Shown: positions 6,375 through 10,152 of the stretch, piece by piece | Layout: each line of letters starts with the position of its first letter | Numbering within the stretch: position 1 is the first letter of the stretch | DNA from: Comamonadaceae bacterium | GTDB taxonomy: Bacteria > Pseudomonadota > Gammaproteobacteria > Burkholderiales > Burkholderiaceae_C | DNA: 10,152 bases | Direction of reading: 5' to 3' | Assembly: GCA_947372005.1 (NCBI GenBank) | Contig: CANBRV010000067.1 | Location: 1 to 10,152, forward strand | Position numbers and translations under genes: made by a program | The notes under the pieces: model-generated | Told to the model about the DNA's origin: nothing | What the model saw: only the letters and a program-made list of their open reading frames with translations | Databases searched by the model: none

Positions 6375-8700
6375 ATTGGCTGTAGCGACTCGGCGAAGTA
6401 ATCTGCTCACGCAAATTTTGATAGCGCGGGATATTACTGCGCAAACTGGCAAGGGGACTTGTGCCTAAGCGTGAGAAGCCCGTGAATTCGATTTGGAACA
6501 TGATACGTTGATTTGAGGTGGCTGCATCCAGCTGCATTTTTTCTAAAACAATACGTCCAATCCAGCAATCGGCATCATATTCAAAACCAGCAATCGCATT
6601 CACAAGACGTTTATCAAAAACACTGTAGTTAAGACGCGTCACGCTATACCAACGATTGGCCCCCAGCCCCCTGCCCATGCTATCGCCGCCCACGTTGTCG
6701 TCTTCGCGGCGAAACAAATCACCAAGCGGCCACTGCCAACTCACATCGACTTGCTCGCTCACACCTTGCTGCATCCGATACGCCGCATAGAAAGAGCGAT
6801 AGTTGCTAGGCGTATAGCGTGTGCTGAGCGTCGCTCGCTCTGATGTACCAGAATTAGCACCCACTTGAACGGTCCCGTCAACCGACCAAGCAGGATAAAG
6901 CCGTACGCTTGTGTTCACCAAATAATCACTCAGCCTTGTCGTCGGCGCTGTCGTGTTGGGCAAAGTTACCTGCTGGTCAATATAACTAAAGCGCTGGGCA
7001 ACACCTGCGCTAAAGGCTTGAGCCCCCGTATTGGGATTTAAAAATTTACTATTCAAGCCCAATGTCAACATGTTCATGTCTGAAATGCGGTCATTACCGA
7101 CAAAACTGTTTTCGCTATAGATGGTTGCCAAACTGAAGTCTTTTACGCCGCTATCGTAGTTAGGCAAGCCCGACTGATTGCGGTATGGCGTACGAACATA
7201 AAACGCTCTGGGTTCAAGCGTCTGCGTAAAGCCACGACCAAAAAGTGCCATTTCTCGCTCAAAAAACAAACCACCATCCAAGCTAAAGGTTGGTACGGTA
7301 CGCTGGCTAGAGGTATCGACGCCAACAGCGGCGTTATCCGTGTAGTAAGTCGTTGCGTGCATTTGCAGCTTTGGCGTGATGTAGCCCCACGGCTGTATCC
7401 AAGGCCGAGCCACTTGCGCCAGTCCATAAGCCCGCGTTCCGTTGGGCTGCGACGTCAAATCAGGTCTTGAGCGAAACTCCGTCATATCGCCCTCTAGCTG
7501 AAAATTCAATCCGCTAGGCGCATTGAAGCTACGCCGAGTAAATAATTGACTGCGATCAAAAGGCGGGGCGATCGTACTTGTTTTATCTTGCAGCGTTTGC
7601 CAGCGCTGAATGCGTACCTGCGTCGCCCATCCACTTAAATTGGCGGTCGTGTTCAACTCGTTGTTCAGTAGTCGCTGCGTTAGCGATGACGTAGAGTTAG
7701 GGAGATCGCGCCAATACTGATCGTCACCTACGCGGTTGAGCTTCAAAGTCATCAATACATCGCTAGAGCCTTGAAGGGGCGCCCGAATCAAATTGCGCTG
7801 ATCAACCGCATAAGCCCAGCGATTACTGCCAACCAGCTTATCGTTTGGCAAATAGTCTGCGCGCAGCGTGCCCGTACTATTGGGCTCTAAATATCGGAAC
7901 TCACCGCCATAGTTGATGCCCCGCCTACCAATCGTGCTTGGATAAAACGTCGCGTCACGGTTCGGGGCAATATTCCAGTAAACCGGCTGCGTTACGATAA
8001 ATCCACTTTGACTATCGCTAACGAAAGAGGGGGAGAGAAGACCAGATTTTCGAGCGCCACTCATAGGAAAACTGACGCTTGGCACCGCCAAAATCGGGAC
8101 GTCCTTAAAGCTTAGCGTGGTGCCAGACGCGATCGCAATGTCTTCTTCCATATTGAAGTCGATTTGATCTGCGTTCAAAATCCAATCTGGCTTCCAAGGC
8201 TTGCCATCTATAGCATCTGGACGTTTGCACGTGCTATAACTCGCAAATTTAGCGATCGCTGAGCGCTGGTTCACAAATTCCAACTGCTTTGCGCTACCCT
8301 GCCCACCTGTTTTATAAAATTTATAGCTAGGTTGACTAAAGAATCCAGAAAAATCACTTAAGCCAAGCTCAAGATAGGGGCCCCAAAAACGATTGCCACC
8401 TTGGTTAACCAACACATCGCCCGATAGTTTGGCAACATCACTGACTTGGTTGTATTCAATTCGCTTGGCGCGAATCACTGTATCGGTTTTACGTATTTCA
8501 GCATTGCCATCAACCACCATATCAAGATCGGGGCGACTGGTCATGACATCGCCAAAAATAAATGTCGGCGTTTGTTTGCGTACACTTGGTGACATGCTGT
8601 CGCCCAATGCCGAGCTTGTTTTGAATTGTGCAAAAGTCACTTGCGCCAAGCTCATCAAAAGCGGTAAGAAATAATAGCGATGCCTAGCTAGTCGAAACAT
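6367..8700 (-). CDS. lptD: LPS-assembly outer-membrane protein LptD
   Basis: Outer-membrane barrel that, with lipoprotein LptE, inserts lipopolysaccharide into the outer leaflet at the end of the Lpt bridge. The 777-residue precursor begins with a signal peptide (MFRLARHRYYFLPLL, cleavage likely after Ala24 in VTFA-Q). The periplasmic OstA/jellyroll domain spans about 45-190 (FIFGDVM, DGNAEIRK, ADQIDFN). The barrel follows from about 200, with PSVSFPMSGARKSGLLSPSF at its entry and alternating aromatic strands. Only two cysteines exist: Cys158 (STCKRPD) and Cys712 (YDADCWIG). These appear to match E. coli Cys173 and Cys725, so one interdomain disulfide can form where E. coli has two. First gene of lptD-surA-rsmA; pdxA, found between surA and rsmA in E. 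coli, is absent. GATAAT ends 6 nt before the ATG. Confidence 0.95.
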   Translation of the reverse strand: MFRLARHRYYFLPLLMSLAQVTFAQFKTSSALGDSMSPSVRKQTPTFIFGDVMTSRPDLDMVVDGNAEIRKTDTVIRAKRIEYNQVSDVAKLSGDVLVNQGGNRFWGPYLELGLSDFSGFFSQPSYKFYKTGGQGSAKQLEFVNQRSAIAKFASYSTCKRPDAIDGKPWKPDWILNADQIDFNMEEDIAIASGTTLSFKDVPILAVPSVSFPMSGARKSGLLSPSFVSDSQSGFIVTQPVYWNIAPNRDATFYPSTIGRRGINYGGEFRYLEPNSTGTLRADYLPNDKLVGSNRWAYAVDQRNLIRAPLQGSSDVLMTLKLNRVGDDQYWRDLPNSTSSLTQRLLNNELNTTANLSGWATQVRIQRWQTLQDKTSTIAPPFDRSQLFTRRSFNAPSGLNFQLEGDMTEFRSRPDLTSQPNGTRAYGLAQVARPWIQPWGYITPKLQMHATTYYTDNAAVGVDTSSQRTVPTFSLDGGLFFEREMALFGRGFTQTLEPRAFYVRTPYRNQSGLPNYDSGVKDFSLATIYSENSFVGNDRISDMNMLTLGLNSKFLNPNTGAQAFSAGVAQRFSYIDQQVTLPNTTAPTTRLSDYLVNTSVRLYPAWSVDGTVQVGANSGTSERATLSTRYTPSNYRSFYAAYRMQQGVSEQVDVSWQWPLGDLFRREDDNVGGDSMGRGLGANRWYSVTRLNYSVFDKRLVNAIAGFEYDADCWIGRIVLEKMQLDAATSNQRIMFQIEFTGFSRLGTSPLASLRSNIPRYQNLREQITSPSRYSQYD

Positions 8701-8713
8701 CTTTCAATTATCC
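8701..8713. promoter_or_regulatory. 13-bp divergent lptD / amgK start region
   Basis: Only 13 bp separate the two start codons, too few for conventional promoters plus leaders. On the lptD strand GATAAT (5 of 6 to the -10 consensus) partly lies in the amgK start codon region and ends 6 nt before the lptD ATG. No Shine-Dalgarno of usual spacing is visible for amgK. At least one of the two promoters must sit inside the opposing coding sequence. Function is inferred. Confidence 0.35.
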
Positions 8714-9832
8714 ATGCTACAGACCCCTACTCCTCCTGTAACAACGTCTTCTTCAATTATTTGGACAGACACCATCAGGCAATCGCAGTTCAATACATGG
8801 CTTGCCCGAGTCGCACCTGCGCAGCATTTGCAAATAGCCACCTTGCGTCCTGCATCGGCTGACGCCAGCTTTAGACGCTATTTCAGAATTGATTCGGCCG
8901 CCAAAAGCTTCATCATCATGGATGCGCCACCAGACAAGGAAGACAGCGCCCCTTTTGTTCGCATTGCAGGCTTGCTCAGTTCGGCAGGCTTATTGGTGCC
9001 GCAAATTCTTGACTGGCAGGCTGAACAAGGCTTTATGCTACTTAGCGACCTTGGCGCAAAAACCATGCTCGATGTTTTAGACAAGCAAGCGGGCTATGAG
9101 CACACGAGCAGCACCGTCAGCAGCAACTTGCCGCTGTATGACCAAGCACTAGATGCACTGGTGGCATGGCAACTAACATCCAAACTGGGTGTGCTGCCGC
9201 CTTACGACGAAGCGCTCTTGCGGCGGGAGCTGCAACTCTTCCCCGATTGGTACATTGCTAAACATTGCGGCATCATCCTAGACGCACGCCAGCAGGCCAT
9301 ACTGGATAAGGCTTTCGACATTATTGTGGCAAACAACCTCGCTAGCCCTAGCGTCTTTGTCCACCGCGACTATATGCCGCGCAACTTAATGGCGCCGTAT
9401 CCCGAGCTACTAAAAAACGCAGCGCCAGCGCAAAAGCTCGGCGTGTTGGATTTTCAAGATGCGGTTTACGGGCCGATCACCTACGACATTGCCAGCCTGA
9501 TGCGTGACGCCTTTTTAAGCTGGGAAGAAGACTTTGTGCTGGACGTCACCATTCGCTATTGGCAAAAAGCCAAAGCGGCTGGTCTGCCCTTGCTAGACGA
9601 GTGGTTAGATGATTTCGGTGCGTTTTATAAAGCAGTTGAGTGGATGGGGCTGCAAAGACACCTCAAAATTTTGGGGATTTTTGCAAGGCTGACCTTGCGC
9701 GATGGCAAACCCAAATACTTAGCCGATACGCCGCGATTTATCGCCTATGTGCGAAATACCTGCAACCGCTATACCCCGCTCAAACCCTTGCTACGCTTGG
9801 TGGACGAGATTGAAGCCGCGCATCAAAGCTAA
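8714..9832 (+). CDS. amgK: Aminoglycoside phosphotransferase-family sugar kinase, AmgK-like (N-acetylmuramate/N-acetylglucosamine kinase)
   Basis: Predicted cytoplasmic kinase phosphorylating MurNAc or GlcNAc at the anomeric position in peptidoglycan recycling; in pseudomonads it works with MurU to make UDP-MurNAc and bypasses fosfomycin-sensitive synthesis. In 372 residues the APH-like kinase fold shows ASADASFRRYFRI (48-59, characteristic of this subfamily), MDAPPDKED (69-77), the catalytic loop HRDYMPRNLM (217-226, Asp219 and Asn224) and the metal-binding DFQDA (246-250, Asp246). AmgK-like kinases are commonly found divergent from lptD. The family match is firm, but the exact sugar is inferred by homology and position. 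The ATG at 8714 is the only reasonable start upstream of the conserved core. rsmE follows after 6 nt in the same direction; murU, the usual partner, is not the next gene. Confidence 0.85.
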   Translation: MLQTPTPPVTTSSSIIWTDTIRQSQFNTWLARVAPAQHLQIATLRPASADASFRRYFRIDSAAKSFIIMDAPPDKEDSAPFVRIAGLLSSAGLLVPQILDWQAEQGFMLLSDLGAKTMLDVLDKQAGYEHTSSTVSSNLPLYDQALDALVAWQLTSKLGVLPPYDEALLRRELQLFPDWYIAKHCGIILDARQQAILDKAFDIIVANNLASPSVFVHRDYMPRNLMAPYPELLKNAAPAQKLGVLDFQDAVYGPITYDIASLMRDAFLSWEEDFVLDVTIRYWQKAKAAGLPLLDEWLDDFGAFYKAVEWMGLQRHLKILGIFARLTLRDGKPKYLADTPRFIAYVRNTCNRYTPLKPLLRLVDEIEAAHQS

Positions 9833-9838
9833 TCTGCC

Positions 9839-10152
9839 ATGCCACGCTTTTATTGCCCAACACCCCTGTCTAGCGGCCTGCAACTCGACCTACCTAGCGG
9901 CGCCGCGCGGCACGTGCAAGTGCTGCGGATGCAGCCGCAAATGACCATCACGCTGTTTGATGGACACGGCGGCGAATACGAAGCGACGATTGAACGCATG
10001 GGCAAGTCCAGCGTCACCGTGCAAGTGACCGCGCATCACCCCATCGAGCGTGAGGCTCCACTGGCTGTGCATTTGGCATTGGGCGTACCTGCCAACGAGC
10101 GTATGGATTGGCTGGTAGAAAAAGCTACCGAGCTCGGCGTTGCCAGCGTCCA
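9839..10152 (+). CDS. rsmE: 16S rRNA (uracil1498-N3)-methyltransferase (partial, 3' end off the right edge)
   Basis: SAM-dependent SPOUT-family enzyme that methylates N3 of U1498 in 16S rRNA. The first 104 codons are present, of about 240 expected. The N-terminal PUA-like RNA-binding domain is clear: MPRFYCPTPL, the conserved GAARHVQVLRMQP (21-33) and LFDGHGGEYEATI (39-51). The start of the SPOUT domain, VHLALGVPANERMDWLVEKA (77-96) followed by TELG, is also present; the SAM-binding knot lies beyond the window. The ATG at 9839 is 6 nt after the amgK stop, so the two are probably co-transcribed; no clear Shine-Dalgarno is seen, which fits translational coupling. Confidence 0.93.
   Translation, partial: MPRFYCPTPLSSGLQLDLPSGAARHVQVLRMQPQMTITLFDGHGGEYEATIERMGKSSVTVQVTAHHPIEREAPLAVHLALGVPANERMDWLVEKATELGVASV

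Noticed and set aside
6375..6452. 26-residue N-terminal extension of SurA from an ATG at 6452
   Set aside because: It would put residues before a well-formed signal peptide and lies within lptD; the ATG at 6374 overlaps the lptD stop as expected for a coupled gene.
8755..8785. AATAAT with TTGCCT upstream as a full lptD promoter inside amgK
   Set aside because: The spacer would be only 15 bp and such matches are common; not strong enough to list as a promoter.

Overview
The window looks like a piece of a Burkholderiales (Betaproteobacteria, most likely Comamonadaceae-like) chromosome. The reasons are the lptD-surA-rsmA order without pdxA, an AmgK-type sugar kinase divergent from lptD, a methionine synthase homocysteine module encoded as a separate ~340-residue protein, and close family-level resemblance of IlvA and RsmE. 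Base composition by eye is near 50% GC, which is low for that family, so the genus is left open. There are no IS elements, CRISPR arrays, tRNA or rRNA genes, and no stretch over 100 bases without a gene.

Layout: (1) 3-1178, minus strand: threonine dehydratase IlvA, running off the left edge. (2) 1216-1665, plus: small OsmC-family protein. (3) 1668-2075, minus: single-domain rhodanese, meeting osmC tail to tail with 2 bp between. (4) 2098-3120, plus: homocysteine/zinc module of MetH as a stand-alone gene, start to start with the rhodanese across 22 bp. (5) 3196-4166, plus: a two-gene unit of an exported barnase-like ribonuclease and a barstar-like inhibitor. (6) 8700 down to 4145, minus: lptD-surA-rsmA operon for outer-membrane biogenesis plus 16S rRNA dimethylation; its last gene overlaps the 3' end of the barstar gene by 22 bp. 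(7) 8714 to the right edge, plus: AmgK-like kinase and the 5' part of rsmE, head to head with lptD across only 13 bp.

How the genes work together: LptD and SurA are a functional pair (the SurA chaperone helps assemble outer-membrane barrels such as LptD), and AmgK feeds cell-wall sugar recycling, so 4.9-9.8 kb is an envelope block. IlvA and the MetH module belong to amino-acid biosynthesis. The RNase/barstar pair is the one accessory-like unit: a secreted nuclease with its own cytoplasmic immunity protein.

The most unusual signal is extreme compactness. All three divergent pairs have start codons separated by only 37, 22 and 13 bp. Four of those six genes (ilvA, rhodanese, metH module, lptD) show a -10-like hexamer ending 6-8 nt before the ATG with little or no Shine-Dalgarno sequence, the arrangement expected of leaderless or near-leaderless transcripts. 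I did not find a clearly novel multi-gene system; the RNase/barstar pair and the possible leaderless divergent promoters are the best candidates for a second look.
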